A DNA stretch of 64,000 nt from Merluccius polli (GCA_030340625.1 JAOPHQ010005495.1:1-64000), one strand, 5' to 3'. Positions 13,681-26,090 are shown, counted from the first letter of the stretch. Notes: a model not told the origin generated them from the letters alone. A program made the numbers and translations.

Positions 13681-14315
13681 ACTTCTGCCTAGTGATGTGT
13701 TTTTATGTGGTGCAAAATGAGCTTGCATACCCAGACGTATCTCTAGCGTCCCGATCGTCAGACCAGTGTGGATGAAACAGGCTTTTCAGGTTGGAATACA
13801 TGACCAAGGGCAGTTTTTTTTTCATATGACAGGTGGACTAAAGCCGGAAATACAGAAGGTCAAAACCTCAGAAAGATGGAATAGCTATACTGCTGTCCTC
13901 GAAAGTTCACATGGTTTCAACTTTCGTCGTACACAGAAATATTCTGTTAAAAAACAGACAGAAATCCTTGAATTCGCTCTGTCTACCGGCAGCGTGTCGT
14001 CCCATCGACTCCACAGGGCTGTCTCTCTCTGATCTTGCATTCTCTATGATGGGGAATGCAAGATCTCCAGGTGGCCACGGCTTCACACTCCGGAGAGACT
14101 GGGCCAAGTCCAGACCAGAAGAGCAACCCTATTAGCGAAGACCCAGCGCCAGGGCAATGCAAGTCACATTAATGGCATGTCTGCCACATGTCTACAAAAG
14201 GAGGCTACTTTGTAAAAAGAAAAACTAAACATTTGGTTATTGTACATTGAAATCCTTGGAGTTTCCATGGCAACTAATTGTATTTAAATGAAAAGACAAA
14301 ACAGCTAAACTGAGC

Positions 14316-14631
14316 ATCTCTTGATGGTCCAACACAGTCTTGAATACGGCGTTATTAGTAATCATTTTAATGGTGTTAAAGTTATAAAGTGGGCTTCCCT
14401 TATTCCTTTTACTGATTAAGCCGAACTATAACCTTTTTAATTGTTATGTTGTTAAACAGTTTTTGTACGTCCGCGTTTCCTTGTTATCGCCTGCATCATA
14501 ACAATAAAGAACTTGAAACCGCTTTTATCAGCAAAGATGCGCTTCACAGAGGGCCCACTAACGTGATGCCGTTGTGCTCTCGTAAAATCGTGACAATCGA
14601 GTGAATTTCACTTCAATTATTGCTGTGGGGT
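14316..14631 (+). repeat. Copy 1 of a ~315-bp direct repeat, 75 bp before an mdga2 exon
   Basis: This block aligns along its whole length with 16826-17142. Both copies share CTCTTGATGGTCCAA, an ACTGATT-AGCC stretch, AACAATAAAGAACTT, AAACCGCTTTTATCAGCAAA, AATCGTGACAATC and TCAATTATTGCTG in the same order. Divergence looks like roughly 20-25% with small indels. It ends about 75 bp before the first Ig1 exon. It may be an interspersed repeat or a local duplication. Confidence 0.85.
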
Positions 14632-14706
14632 AAAAAATGGTTTAAAAATATTTCCAGGTCAACCTTGGGCTAACGTTCTTGTCGCCTTTTTCTCATTTCT
14701 CCACAG

Positions 14707-14846
14707 CCCCCCCGACCGTGCGCATCGTACACTCAGGTCATGCTTGTAACGTGGAGGAGGAGCGGCACACGGAGAGGGTCTACACCATCCGTGAGGGGGA
14801 AACTCTGGAGCTCACCTGCCTGGTCACCGGACACCCCCGGCCTCAG
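14707..14846 (+). CDS. mdga2: mdga2 exon: Ig1, first half
   Basis: This internal exon of MDGA2, a GPI-anchored synaptic surface protein, encodes the start of Ig1. The acceptor is TTTCTCCACAG (ending 14706) and the donor CAG|GTAAGG (14847). It enters in phase 1 and leaves in phase 0. Numbering from the split first codon, it covers residues 1-47: PPTVRIVHSGHAC (Cys14), then VYTIREGETLELTC with the B-strand Cys38, and ends HPRPQ. The match to vertebrate MDGA2 is close as I remember it; MDGA1 differs more. Known family role: Ig1-Ig2 bind neuroligins and block neurexin, restraining synapse formation. The preceding exon should carry the signal peptide and is not in the window. A SINE tail on the minus strand starts only about 20 bp after the donor. 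Confidence 0.95.
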
Positions 14847-14865
14847 GTAAGGTCCCATCGCTATT

Positions 14866-14920
14866 CACTCATTTAGCGGCAGACGCTTTTTCCACAGCTA
14901 CTTACAGCAGAATGGAGATA
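14866..14920 (-). mobile_element. tRNA-SINE 3' tail, antisense, next to a splice donor
   Basis: Read on the minus strand, it gives GTAAGTAGCTGTGG, then AAAGCGTCTGCCGCTAAATG, the usual 3' tail of an abundant teleost SINE. It begins about 20 bp beyond the donor of the first Ig1 exon. Only the tail is recognisable. Confidence 0.65.
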
Positions 14921-14929
14921 GATGTCATC

Positions 14930-15350
14930 AAAGGACCCTACCGGTCTGAGCGATCAAACCATCGCCACGGTCTCTCCTGGCTTCACTTAAACATCTGTTG
15001 CCAATATCATTTGTCAAAATGACTTTGTTGTGCCGATTCTGACTGTTTGCTTGCCTTGCCGCAAACATAAGCAATAGCGGTTAAACTTTGGTCCTTGACA
15101 TTGTTGTGTCAAGTACTTGTATGGCCACAAACTCTGTACTGACGAGACCCGCATTGATTCCAACAGACAAAGTGCTATTGCTATTGTTGACATCCATGGT
15201 GACGGCACACTCACGCTAAATGCTCTTTGGCAGAATCGGTACACCGAAGACATTTTGACAAATAATGTTGGTAGCGGATGTTTTTGTGAAGCCAGGAGAG
15301 ACGTCTACACTGATGGTTTGACCACCCAGAGTATTATGGTCCTTCAACAA
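14930..15350. mobile_element. Hairpin MITE, family H, copy 1
   Basis: The left arm (about 14930-15022) and the right arm (about 15230-15350) are reverse complements over roughly 95 bp. Both read AAAGGACC, then GATCAAACCATC or GTCAAACCATC, CTCTCCTGGCTTCAC, AACATCTG/CGTT/CACCAA and TTTGTCAAAATG. The central 200 bp is unrelated. No transposase is present, so this is a non-autonomous DNA element. A shorter relative is at 55440-55606. Target-site duplications are not clear enough to assign a superfamily. Confidence 0.8.
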
Positions 15351-16825
15351 ACAATAAGCAGGTAAGTGGGTTAGGGGCATCTCGCTCACAGCTTGCTTGC
15401 AGGTTAAGCTGCGGGCGAACAAAACCAGAATTTTTTTTCGACCACTAGACCCTCTGCACAGCTGAATTACCGCTAACAGAAGGAATGGTGAACCAACGTT
15501 CACGGTTAATCATCAGGGCTAAGAGATGCACTCCTTGAGCGTGGAGTGACTATATGTGTTATTGTCATGTAAGTTTTCCCAGAGTAGCTCTGCGTGGAGA
15601 GTTTTGCTGAAGCGAGGAACCGTTCGGCGACACGGCGAGTGCTTTTGCACTAAATCAGCTTAAAAGTTTAATCCTGCAATTATTGACGGTTTAGATTTCA
15701 TTGTGCGTCTGCATATTCATGTCGGGGAGCCAGCGACGCTAATGAGAATGAGAATGTGGAAACAAAACCCCGCGATTATCTGCCAAGTCGACATATAAGG
15801 ACTCGGTGGTGTGAATGCGTAGGAGGGGGGAGACCACAGCCCCGAACGCTTTTCTTCACAAATTTTGATGAAGGAAAATGTGTTTCACCATTTATATTTG
15901 TCATAGTCAATCCTGATTCCCTGTTCAATCTTATCCCCCAAAAGGTATTGGGTGAACCCGGTGCCCTGCTCACAACTCCCCAAATCCTATTATTGTGTTA
16001 TACTGTGAGTTTCATTACTTTGGATGTAGGCTTAGTATCTCTTCACTCATTTCTGAAAATGGAATAAAAATGTAATATCACAGCCTGGGGATTGGGGGAG
16101 ATATCAGTAGTGATAATGTATTATGAGATTATATATTGTCTGTATTTGTGTTGTAACCAGGCTGTGTAACTACAATATGCAAGAGGAAAACACGATCCCG
16201 TTGATACATCAATGCACCATCGCCGGGGACGACAAATCCAAAGTCATCAACTCCGCCTTTCCTCCTAATTAGGTTTTCATCGAAAGGGGGTACAAAAAAA
16301 CGAGAGAGAGAAGGAGAGAGAATGAGAATTAATGATCAAAGTGGCTCCACAACAGTGGCAGGAGGGGATGGATTTCCTTTGAATCAGTGTAATTAAGGGG
16401 ATCTTGGATCCTCTGGCAAGGGACCAGACCCTGTCTGGTTCTTCTGGACCTTTTAAATTGTGTCAGAACAGTCATTTTCTGCTGAGATGCAGCTTGCAGT
16501 GGTGGTGGTCCACCGAGTGTTTGTTCAGAAACAGAGCGGGAGAGTGAGAGAGGAGAGAAGCCTTCCTTCTTATTATCTGAGGTGGAGGTGGAGGTTATCT
16601 GAGGTGGTCCAGAACCGTACCAGAACCGTACCCTTCAGATGATGATGCTATCGAGAGAATCGCACAAGGGGGTTGAGACCTCGCCATGGGGAAGAAATGA
16701 AAACTAAAATTACGAATTCAATCCACTATTTGTTATTTTTCCACGTTTCTTAATCCTTGGAGAAGTTTCTCTGAGAGTTTTGGATTTTTATTACTATCTT
16801 CAGGTTCTGCACTTTTATTTTGCTT

Positions 16826-17142
16826 AATCTCTTGATGGTCCAAGACAGCCTATAATACGAAGTTATTAATGTGTAATGTTGTTAAAGTTCTGAAGTTAAT
16901 TTCACCTATTCCCTTTACTGATTTAGCCAAACTCTAACTTTTTCTGTTATGCTTTAAACAGTTTATTTTATGCCTGCGTGTTTTCCTCTTATCGGCACAT
17001 AATAACAATAAAGAACTTAAAACCGCTTTTATCAGCAAAAGATGCAATTCAGAGAGGGCCCTCCCACGTAATGCGGTTATGCTGCTCGTAAATCGTGACA
17101 ATCTAGTAATGGTTCTTTTTTCACGTCAATTATTGCTGCGTG
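16826..17142 (+). repeat. Copy 2 of the ~315-bp direct repeat flanking an mdga2 exon
   Basis: Same orientation and motif order as 14316-14631, offset by about 2510 bp. Nothing resembling the exon follows this copy, so the duplicated unit stops short of coding sequence. Weak similarity (ATCCTTGGAG) extends some 65 bp upstream in both. Confidence 0.85.
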
Positions 17143-17611
17143 GCGTGCGGCCATTTTCCCCAAATGTGACTTCCTGTCGCTCCCTTGACAATACATGGAC
17201 CGAACAGTGTTGTGCCAAGAATAAAAAGCAGCTGTACAGATAGCCCACCGTATCCTACACTAAAAAGGGACCATGGTTAGCATTTTCACTGGCACACTTA
17301 ATTCTGAACATGTCCATCAATATGCACATTGCTTAAATGACCCAGATTCCCCTTAGGCCTCACACTGATGCAGTCTCTGGATGGGGTCCAACCAGGCAGT
17401 GGCTGCCTCCTCACAGTGTGGGTCTCTCTCCCTCTGTCTGTCTCACTCTGTCTGTCTGACTGTGCTCATCCACACACTCACCTCAGAGGAGAGAAAACAT
17501 ATATTTCTCATAATGCAGAACTATACACATGAGCACACACATTTAAAAACATTCACGCACACACACACATAAATAAATCCACATCACACACAGACATAAA
17601 TAAATCCTGAT

Positions 17612-17752
<141 letters not shown>

Positions 17753-18674
17753 TGCACACACAAAAGACAGCATACATTTAATACATACCATCAGCATTCT
17801 CCCCTTTCTTGTCAAATAAATATATGTTCCTGTCCGTCACCTGAGCGCTGTGCATTATGTGCTTTTTGAAGCTGCTGTGTAGTACTGGACTTTTAAGGTA
17901 TTATTATGGGATGTCAGGGGAGATTGGCTAGCATCTGCACCTGGAAGGTATGCAAGCATTTTCTCACGGTTTAGGTCACATGAAGGACTTTTCGCCGGAG
18001 AGCTAGAGGCTGATAAAATAATATGGTAAAATAAAAGTCCTTGTCTCTCTGGCTGCCTGTCTTGGAACAACATAAATAAATACATTTACGTTGTTCAGAA
18101 AGTTTACTGTGTACTCAAAAGTTGACTCCCTGTCGTTCAAGTCAATTTAACCGTTTACAAAGTAGCATATGCGTAATAAATATAAATATGAATAGCTATG
18201 TCATTCCACCCCACTCACTATGGTTCTGGCGCTGCTCTTCTTCACTTTATATGATACAATGGCCCCATCGTCCCCGATGATTGGACCCTGCGCCGCTGTC
18301 TGGCCGCAGTAATAACACACCTGGCCTCCATCCACTGTGTCCACAAGACCATGTTTGAGTCCAATACGCAGCGACGACAAACAGCCAACACCTTTTTTTG
18401 GCTTGTAATTGCCCCGGCCATGCTGAGGCCATACTGTCAGGGTGTCCGGGGAGTATATATATATATAAAAGATGACCCCGAGACCCCGGGTGGCGTTCTG
18501 TCACACAAACCCACATACGCCGTCCATCTTGGCTCGTGGACACAGAGATTAGTGGCGTGTTGATCTCTTGGACAAAGAGCCAGGCTCAGTGAAGACACCT
18601 CGTACTGTCGCATCGTGGTCTATAATTTGATTAAAGGGTAGGGCCTATACATTCTTGTTCATTGGCTTGTACCT

Positions 18675-18800
18675 GTAGGGAGAGGACAGTGGAGCGACAG
18701 AAAGAGAGGGGAACTGAAGGAAAGAGAGAGAGCGACACGTAGCATAGGACCCCGGGTGGGAATCGAAACCGGGTGGCTACAAAGCGCGTTGCCTACGTGG
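18675..18800. mobile_element. Eroded tRNA-like or MITE-type teleost repeat
   Basis: A run of GACAGTGGAGCGACAGAAAG, followed by a GACACGTAGCAT motif and GGTGGGAATCGAAACCGGG, matches the order of a dispersed fish repeat I recognise. The GAATCGAAACC box is B-box-like. Boundaries are uncertain. Confidence 0.5.
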
Positions 18801-19257
18801 TTAGCGTGTTAGTGCTTTTTTTCTTTTCTTTTTTTCTTCAATGTAACACTCAATGCAATGCATTTATCCTCCCCCTTTCATTTCGGTGGGCTGGGATATT
18901 TTTATGTTCGTATACCTGTGGAGTCTGTATAGGCTTACAGGTTCGGTGTAGGGGCGATTTCATTTATTTTTTTTGGTTGGAGGGGGGGGGGAGGGGTGGG
19001 CCCGGCTCCCCATTGTTTCCCTTTGATCGCTTGATTGTCATGCTCGGCCACACTTTGCTGCACCAGCGCATCTCACACACAGACCCCCGCTTGCTGCCTA
19101 AAAGAAAAAGATGGCGAGCAATTAGAGCGCCATCTGTAGTTAGGATGAGCGCAGCAGGCGCCGTGAGAGGTTCACAGAAGACTCGTGCGCTGGCATATGA
19201 TCCCTGCATAACACCGGACGCCCTGCGCATTTTAATTAGCTCTCACAACTGGCAATG

Positions 19258-19258
19258 G

Positions 19259-19300
<42 letters not shown>

Positions 19301-19320
19301 GTGTGTGCGCGTGTGTGTGT
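19258..19320. repeat. (GT)n microsatellite
   Basis: Long GT run with a few C interruptions at its 3' end. Intronic. Confidence 0.9.
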
Positions 19321-20164
19321 TTTCAAAACGCTACTGGGAATTTTAGTTGGACACAAAACTAGGGGATGTTCTCGTTTACATGTAAGCAAATGTTGACCTT
19401 TCTTTCGTGATGCTGCCCACTTATCGGGGATTGGCGTGGTTATTATTATTGTAATGTGTTTGCTTTTTTTTTCACCCAGGGAACGAAAATACAGCAATGT
19501 TTTCAGTGCTCTGCTCACACCAAATATGCTAATGTTTAACTTCTAATGCGGTGTGTATATTGAATACATTAATTGCAAACAAGCAAATGCGTTTTGTGGA
19601 TTGAATGGGTACGAACAAAAATCCATATCCCACCTGTAACAAAAATCCATAGAGTAAATCCATAAGGCACATCTTGATATTCACAACTGCACTTCATTAT
19701 TCCACTTTTGCTGCTTGTCACTGCAATTCATTGTATGAAATGTCATTAACATAAGCCCTGTTAGAGTTTAAAAAGCATGTTCAGGAATCCGGATGGGATT
19801 TTAGGTGTTATTGCTGCTGTAATAAAACATAAAACCCTGTCGCAAAGCGCCATATTCTGAATAATGTAAACAAACGAAAGGAAAAACTACAACATTCATA
19901 ATGGTGCACTTCTGACTCTTAAATGCTTGATGCATGAGGACCCTCAACTTGGGGTTTCACGGTCCCCGAAGACGAACGCTAGATAGCTAGCAGCAACTGA
20001 TTTGATGCCATTTTCTGCAACAGTCCAAACAGCTAGCCCACGGGAGCAGTTTGCTTTGCTTGGATATCTTCAGAGTAATGTTTTGCTAGAAATGACTTGC
20101 TAGCTAGCTAGCTAGAGCGTCACTAAATGTTGCCCTGCCCTAGTTTTGTTTCATAGCTTGAAGA

Positions 20165-20335
20165 CAGCAGTTCTACGATGTTTTATTCTGTTGTCACTTT
20201 ATTTAGGGTTTCTTTTTGCGATGTGAGCTGCTGTAACGCCGTAATTTCCCCTCTGGGATTAATGAAGTATTCATCTATCTAATCTATCTATCTTCATCTA
20301 TATCTTCATACCCCTATCTAATTATGGTCTAATAA
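20165..20335 (+). mobile_element. LINE 3' tail, (ATCT)n-terminated
   Basis: The sequence GTAATTTCCCCTCTGGGATT, followed by AATGAAGTATTCATCTATC and a degenerate ATCT tail, is the typical 3' end of a CR1/L2-type fish LINE. Only the 3' untranslated end is present. No reverse-transcriptase frame accompanies it. Confidence 0.7.
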
Positions 20336-20867
20336 TAAGAATAAGAATATAACACTAACCATGGGACAAACATAAATAAAAGGTTTTCTTTGGGCAATCA
20401 GAGTAAATGTTTGTGACGAGTCAGCATAATTATCCATTGACCTTTCACATTGGGGCAATGTGAACAGAAACATAATAGTGATTTTTTAATGGAGTAGTGC
20501 AGTACAGGCCACCGCCAATGTGTTTATTGTCACAATACTTTCCTTAAACTCAATGTAAATTGATTTTAATATTAATTTATTTGTCGAAGGCCGGCCCTCA
20601 GACCTCAGACATTAACCAAATCCACTTAAAGCCCCTTAAAGCTATTTTGACATTTCTATAATATTTTAATAGAGGTCTAGTTCGACAATGCCCATTATTA
20701 TTATCTATAGCTATACGGTGTCATCATATTAATTGTATAAATATAATGTTGCCCAAACTAATCGGATGGCCCTGGACTCTACCAATGGAGGTCTACACCA
20801 AACATAAAATAAATGCTCACCTTGTCCTGAACTCTTCAACAATGCATGTTATTCCCACATTTGTAGT

Positions 20868-20935
20868 CCAGTCTAGCTCGACTGATAGAGCATGGCATTA
20901 ACACTGCCAGATTATATTCAAAGGCACGAGAAGGC
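20868..20935 (+). mobile_element. tRNA-derived SINE head
   Basis: CTAGCTCGACTGATAGAGCA, then TGGCATTAACACTGCCA, followed by an eroded TATTCAAAGGC B box. This fits the A box to B box spacing of teleost tRNA-derived SINEs. No clear body or tail follows. Confidence 0.6.
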
Positions 20936-21934
20936 ATTGGTAAAAAAAAAACACACATTAAAACCCCTTTATAAACTCCACCAGCTCATTGCTAGGAGGA
21001 GCCCCAATTATCACTGTGAGCCACCGGCTCCTCTTAGATCAACAGTGTTGGCATTGTGCAAAGGGAAGTGGCGAGGGTCAAACCGCTCTCACCGGGCGCT
21101 CTTTCAGGTCGACTCCCGTGGACACAGGGAGGTCTGATGTTAAAAAAAACAAAAAAGGCAGACAAATGAGTAAAATGAAGAAACAGTCGCCATGCAGCGT
21201 GGGCGAGTGTGGCATCAAACACACAGGGGCCATTTACTTCCCTTTGAAAACAAGAAGGGTGTTTGAATACCCACTTCTTAGTGTCGCTCTAACAATGCAC
21301 GTATTTATTGATAGTGCACTTTCCTAAAAAACTCAAAAGCTCCTCACACAAAAGACAGTGGAGGCGCTGAATGGCGGAGTAAGCTGCAGGAATATTGAAT
21401 TCTGCTGAGGTCGTCATAAGCCAGCTCTCTTTGTGTTTTATTTCAGGCGCGGGAGGTGGATGGTGGGGGGGGGGGGTGTACTGCAAAGTACTGGAGGAGT
21501 GACAGAGCATTGGAGAACTTTGCTGTGTCTAATTTATGCTCATAACCTATTTAGCGATGCGGCTTGTTTTGCCGAAGCTAAGCTGTTCTTGGTTGCGATA
21601 ATGGGGCCTCTGATTTTTGCATCTTATCAGCTGCTGTGTGAGTGTGGATGGTGTGTGGTGCACATCGGTCCCTCGGTGAGAGGGAACGCATGTGCGATGT
21701 ATCCATAGATGTATTATTTAGTGTGCGCGGAGAGCGGCCCTTGGAAGAATATGGCACAGATACAAACAACAAAAAACCTACAAAAACAGAAAGCTGCATG
21801 GGTCCAAACGGTTCCCATTGACGGTAAATCCAGCTTTGGTTTGTTTGTTGTTCCACCAACTCTTTAAAGCAGTAGCACAAGACAATCCAGGAAAGACCAT
21901 TGGAAACTGGGTCTACCATGTGTACCAGCCTACC

Positions 21935-22000
21935 CAAACGCCTTCCTGCTCCTAATTCACTGTAAGTTACTTTAGATAACAGCGTGTGCTGCTGAATATT
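21935..22000 (+). mobile_element. SINE 3' tail fragment
   Basis: CTGCTCCTAATTCACTGTAA, then GTTACTTTAGATAACAGCGT and GTGCTGCTGAATATTAAAT. This is a diverged version of the tail seen at 53345-53490 and 55630-55800. Confidence 0.6.
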
Positions 22001-22365
22001 AAATAGTGAACATCAACGGCGCTGTAAAACTCGCTGGCCTTAAATGGCCCAAATCCTCTGATAATATTTATGATGCAATCATCAGATTGTTGCCTAGTCC
22101 TTGCTTCTTGTGCTTTTGAAAATTACCCCATCGTAAATCTAACCTGGGGATCTGTACCAAAAAAAGCAGACAAAAATGGCCTCCAACCCCCCCCCCCCCC
22201 CCCCCCCACCCATCCTTCCAGGCGATGATATCCTCATTCAATTTGATGCTATCTCCTTTAAAACAGGATGCTATCGGTTTCCATGCCGATGCTATCACCA
22301 TCCGCTAGCGTGGAGACATTGGTTTCCAATGCATAGCCTTCCCTGACTGTCCCCCAACCCCCCCC

Positions 22366-22402
<37 letters not shown>

Positions 22403-23327
22403 GGACAGAGACATGTGAGATGATGCAGCCAAAGCCAGTCCATCTGTGGCTTACTTAGGGGTGGAGTGCGGGGGGGGGGGAAGGGGGAAATGAGATCCAT
22501 CGCTCAGAGGCTCAGTGTGTGTGTGTGTGTGTGTGTGTGTCTGTCTGTCTGTGTATGTATGTGTGTGTGTGTGTGTGACTGTGTGTGGCCCCAGGGCCCG
22601 GGGTTGTAGCGGTACCTGCTCCATGCTGTATGCCTCTAATGAGCGCTGAGGAGGGACATGATGGAGTCAATTACAAGCCCATGTTGGAGAGTATCACCGT
22701 TTCACCTTTCATTACGCCTGGCTGCCATAGGCTAACTAGGTCTCATCAGTTAACGTGAGGTAGCTGAAAGGGAGGGGGGGGTGGGGGGGCGGCTGGGTCA
22801 GCCTCCTGGGAGACAGAAGAGAATTAAGAGGATGTCTTAGTCAGCTGTCTTCCTGCGTCATATAGGGGAGATAGGTGGCTTTAGACGGAAATTAGGAACT
22901 GCGTGCGTTCGCCGCGTCACGCCGCACAGAGCGGCGCGTTCAAAAAGACGCCGCGTTACTCGCATACATCACGCAAAAGTTTTTATTGGCTCTTCTGAGT
23001 ACAAAAGGTCTACCTAATTGCGTTATGCAGCGGTGGGTACGCCGAACACATTTATATTCATTTATCGAAACAGATGTTGCGAGTAGGGGAGGGCGTTTTC
23101 AGGGGGCGCATTCACTAATACACTCACAATGAATCTTCGGAAACAGAGAAGAATAATAAATACGAAGATATGGGGGAAACAACACGCCACACACATGTGT
23201 GTCCTGAGGCGGTTGGTTAATGTGTGCTAGGAATCAGAGGTTAATGGACACAAATAGTTTTTCTTCGCACCCTGGCGCTCAGCTCATACCTCCCATTCCT
23301 CTACTTTTTCCTTTCCCTCTGGTCCAG

Positions 23328-23502
23328 ATCCGGTGGACCAAGACGGCGGGCAGCGTGTCGGACCGCTTCCAGGACTCCAGCGTGTTCAACGAGACGCTGC
23401 ACATCGCCAAGATCCTGAGGACCCAGGGAGGGCGCTACTACTGCAAGGCCGAGAACGGCCTGGGCTCCCCCGCCATCAAGTCCATCCGGGTGGACGTCTA
23501 CT
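23328..23502 (+). CDS. mdga2: mdga2 exon: Ig1, second half
   Basis: This exon completes Ig1 of MDGA2. The acceptor is CTCTGGTCCAG|ATC and the donor TACT|GTAAGT (23503). It enters in phase 0 and leaves in phase 1, so the last T joins AC of the next exon to form Tyr. Residues 48-105 carry the C-strand Trp50 (IRWTKTAGS), an N-glycosylation sequon at Asn68 (NET), and the F-strand Cys86 in GGRYYCKAENGLGSP, which pairs with Cys38. Codons end mostly in G or C, unlike the AT-rich surroundings. In MDGA family structures Ig1 is part of the neuroligin-binding face. Nothing broken is visible, so this copy should be functional. Confidence 0.96.
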
Positions 23503-24759
23503 GTAAGTGGACTTCAATTACGGCACACTGTGAGCGCCGAGTGCCGCCGTGTTTAGCGCTCACAAGTTTCATCTTACTAAGGCTTTGCTAATCCCGGTAC
23601 TTTCTCGGGATTTCTTCGCCATGTTCCAGTCCCGTTTCCTGAAGTAAATACTTGTGGGAAGCCAGGAAATTGTAATGAATTACTTCTATGAACAACGTTA
23701 TAGTTGTAGTCCTTTAGTGAGAAACAGACTCCCGGTGATGATGAGAAACGACGCCTTTGTTGTCTCTTCATTCATCATTTTGTAACATCCCACAGAAATA
23801 TTCAATCGTAATCTTTACCATAGCCTTGTTTTATCATTTGATTGTAATAGTCCATGTCTTTTCTACTTGCTTTGAGTATAATTTCACAAAGAACCAACCA
23901 GAAAACGAATCCTTCACACTTTCAACGTCCCATCCCACCATGTACGCGTCTATTTTTGGGTATCTCCACTGGAACAAGCAAAGGTCAGATCTCTTGCTTG
24001 AGGGCACCATACCAGATGTTGTTATGCAGAGGTACACTTTTAGACCTTCCTTTGTTACATAATTAGTCTTGTCAGCATGCTGCAATACAAAGGAAACAAC
24101 CGCATACAAACCCGGCCCATCGCTATCCTGCAGAGCTCAGCTGCGAGTGGCGGAGTGACGCAGGAGAGCCGGCTCTGCGGCGTCCCCAGAGAAGTACCGA
24201 AGTCCTCCCCTGAGAACGTTAATTAGGCTGAGGAGCGTTTTGTTTTTCCGGCTGTTCTTTTTCGTCCCTTTTTGCGCAGAAGGAGAAAAAAGCGGTGGCG
24301 GTGGTCCTCCTTAACGCTCGCCAGCGCAATGGGCGCGGTAATGTTATTCTTGTCTATTGATTTTGTATCAACCGGCTTGATTGTTGGTGATGAGAGGAGA
24401 CACGCAGTTCCCGCTTTAGTAATAACTTAGTGGAGAGTCGGTGAGCAGAACGGAAGACCGGTATTGAATAATGTGGAAACAAGTATGTATGCAATCAATG
24501 CAATTACATTTCCACTGATTAGTGTCATTATTGAAAGTGACTTTGTCTGTTTATGACAACTATTTAGTCATTTCCCAGACACTTCCATCCAATTGGACTT
24601 AAACCTATGTAGGTTTCCGCATTAGGAACCTCTAGTGGCTTGAGCTGTAGCTACAGTTAAAGCTATTTTCCATGGTTATGAGATAAAAATGACTGAATGG
24701 ATTGACTCATGGATGGGCGCGTTTTATTCTTGACATTTTTAATAGAGTAAATATCTGCA

Positions 24760-24865
24760 GTAGAATGGTTAGATGGGTTGCGCCCACCGGGGTTCGAACC
24801 CACAACCTTTCAGCCGCGAGTCTCAAACACTACACTACTCCTGCCTTGTCAACGTGGGCCAATCC
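24760..24865 (-). mobile_element. tRNA-derived SINE, antisense
   Basis: On the minus strand it reads GTAGTGTAGTGTTTGAGACT (A-box region), then GCTGAAAGGTTGTGGGTTCG and AACCCCGGTGGG (B box). The order and spacing are those of fish tRNA-derived SINEs. A full cloverleaf does not form, so it is not a tRNA gene. Confidence 0.7.
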
Positions 24866-25357
24866 ACAACGTAACAACGAGGAGAACAAACCAATGAACG
24901 GTAACCCAGGACAACAAGACCCACGGTAACCGGCGCCACACGAGACAATAGCACGGTAATAGATCAGGCCATTAGTGAAACAGCAGCCGGTTCATATTTT
25001 TCGCGTACGGCGCGCGCCGCAGATTACCGGAAACTGTTGGAATGATTAAAGCAATAATGATCAGCGCGCGCTGCTCTAAAGAAGCCCCGGTGTAAACACG
25101 CTCAGCAGGTGTTTAGTCCTCTGTTGTCTGCTGCATAATTAAGGAGCGCCGGCGTAAGGAACGCAGCTCTAAATTAGATCTCCAACGTGGAGTTTGATGG
25201 CGACGGTGGTGAAAAGGAATAGGAGGAAGACGCATAGCGCAATCACCGCTCCCTGCGGCCATTTGAGCCACAGAAACGACAGGAAGCGCGAGAGCCTGGC
25301 GTCACTGTCACTGTCCTGTCCTTGATTTCACTCTCTGTCACTCCCTGACCCCCGTCT

Positions 25358-25440
25358 TCTTCTTCTTCTGCTTCTTCTTCGTCTTCTTCTTCTTCTTCTT
25401 CTTCTTCTTCTTCTTCTTCTTCTGCTTCTTCTTCTGCTTC
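25358..25440. repeat. (CTT)n array
   Basis: About 80 bp of CTT with a few CTG and CGT variants; the minus strand gives a Glu/Lys-rich artefact frame. Homopyrimidine on +. Confidence 0.9.
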
Positions 25441-25631
25441 TTTCTCTGCTCCTTTGCATTCACTAAGTCTCCTGCGTTGCCATGCACACAGACGCTGACA
25501 TCGGCGGTGTCCCTGATAGCGTCCTTGCTTATCTGGACGTCTGACATGTGGTGGGGGGGGTGGCAGGGAGTTCAACCCCCGCAGAGATAGTATAATAGTA
25601 TAGCCTTCGCTTTGCCGAATGGCTGTTAGCT

Positions 25632-25633
<2 letters not shown>

Positions 25634-25663
<30 letters not shown>
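25634..25663. repeat. Poly-G tract (about 30 G)
   Basis: One of the two longest homopolymer G runs in the window. It could fold as a G-quadruplex in single strands or in the pre-mRNA. Length is prone to assembly error. Confidence 0.85.
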
Positions 25664-25665
<2 letters not shown>

Positions 25666-25759
25666 GAAGAGAATGAATGAATATATTTCCTGCTATAGCG
25701 AGGAGATGATGGTGTCTGGCTTGTCGCACTTGGAAACTTGAGAAGAGAAGAAAGTGGGC

Positions 25760-25768
25760 GAGAGAGAG

Positions 25769-25810
<42 letters not shown>
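25760..25810. repeat. (GA)n microsatellite
   Basis: GA run with one AGA interruption. Confidence 0.9.
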
Positions 25811-26090
25811 ATGAAGCAACGTGGCGCTTCTGTTTGGCGTTTCCAGGTCTACACAATCTTGCAATCAAACGTAATTCAATAGAGGCGCAATAAGTCATGG
25901 CGAAAATGATTAGGACGTGACTGGTTTTCAATGCAATTGCGTTACGACTCGTATTAGGTGTAATATTCAATATTGCTGTTTAATCAATTATACCGACTTC
26001 CCTTTAATTGAAAAATAAAGAGAATCCACAATCAAGTAACCGTCAATCTGTTCGGCGGGCTCTCGTTCACATTTGTTTTAGCGTTCGCAC

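Larger units (their letters stand above)
7241..14315. other. mdga2 upstream intron, 3' part
   Basis: No exon is supported. Repeats present are CT (7700-7750), C-runs (8169-8188, 8474-8493), CA then GT (8332-8393), a GT compound repeat (8643-8860, 11562-11840) and GA (12151-12205, 12978-13008). A GTTCGAACC box at about 9226 and a similar one near 10722 hint at eroded tRNA-like SINEs. Around 10681-11010 a 109-codon minus-strand frame is open, but it matches no family I know and has no splice or codon support. The rest is unannotated unique sequence. Confidence 0.6.

Noticed and set aside
24760..24865. tRNA gene
   Set aside because: A and B box motifs are present, but no complete acceptor stem or anticodon arm forms; it matches the SINE head pattern. 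The same applies to 20868-20935, 37035-37140 and 55630-55800.
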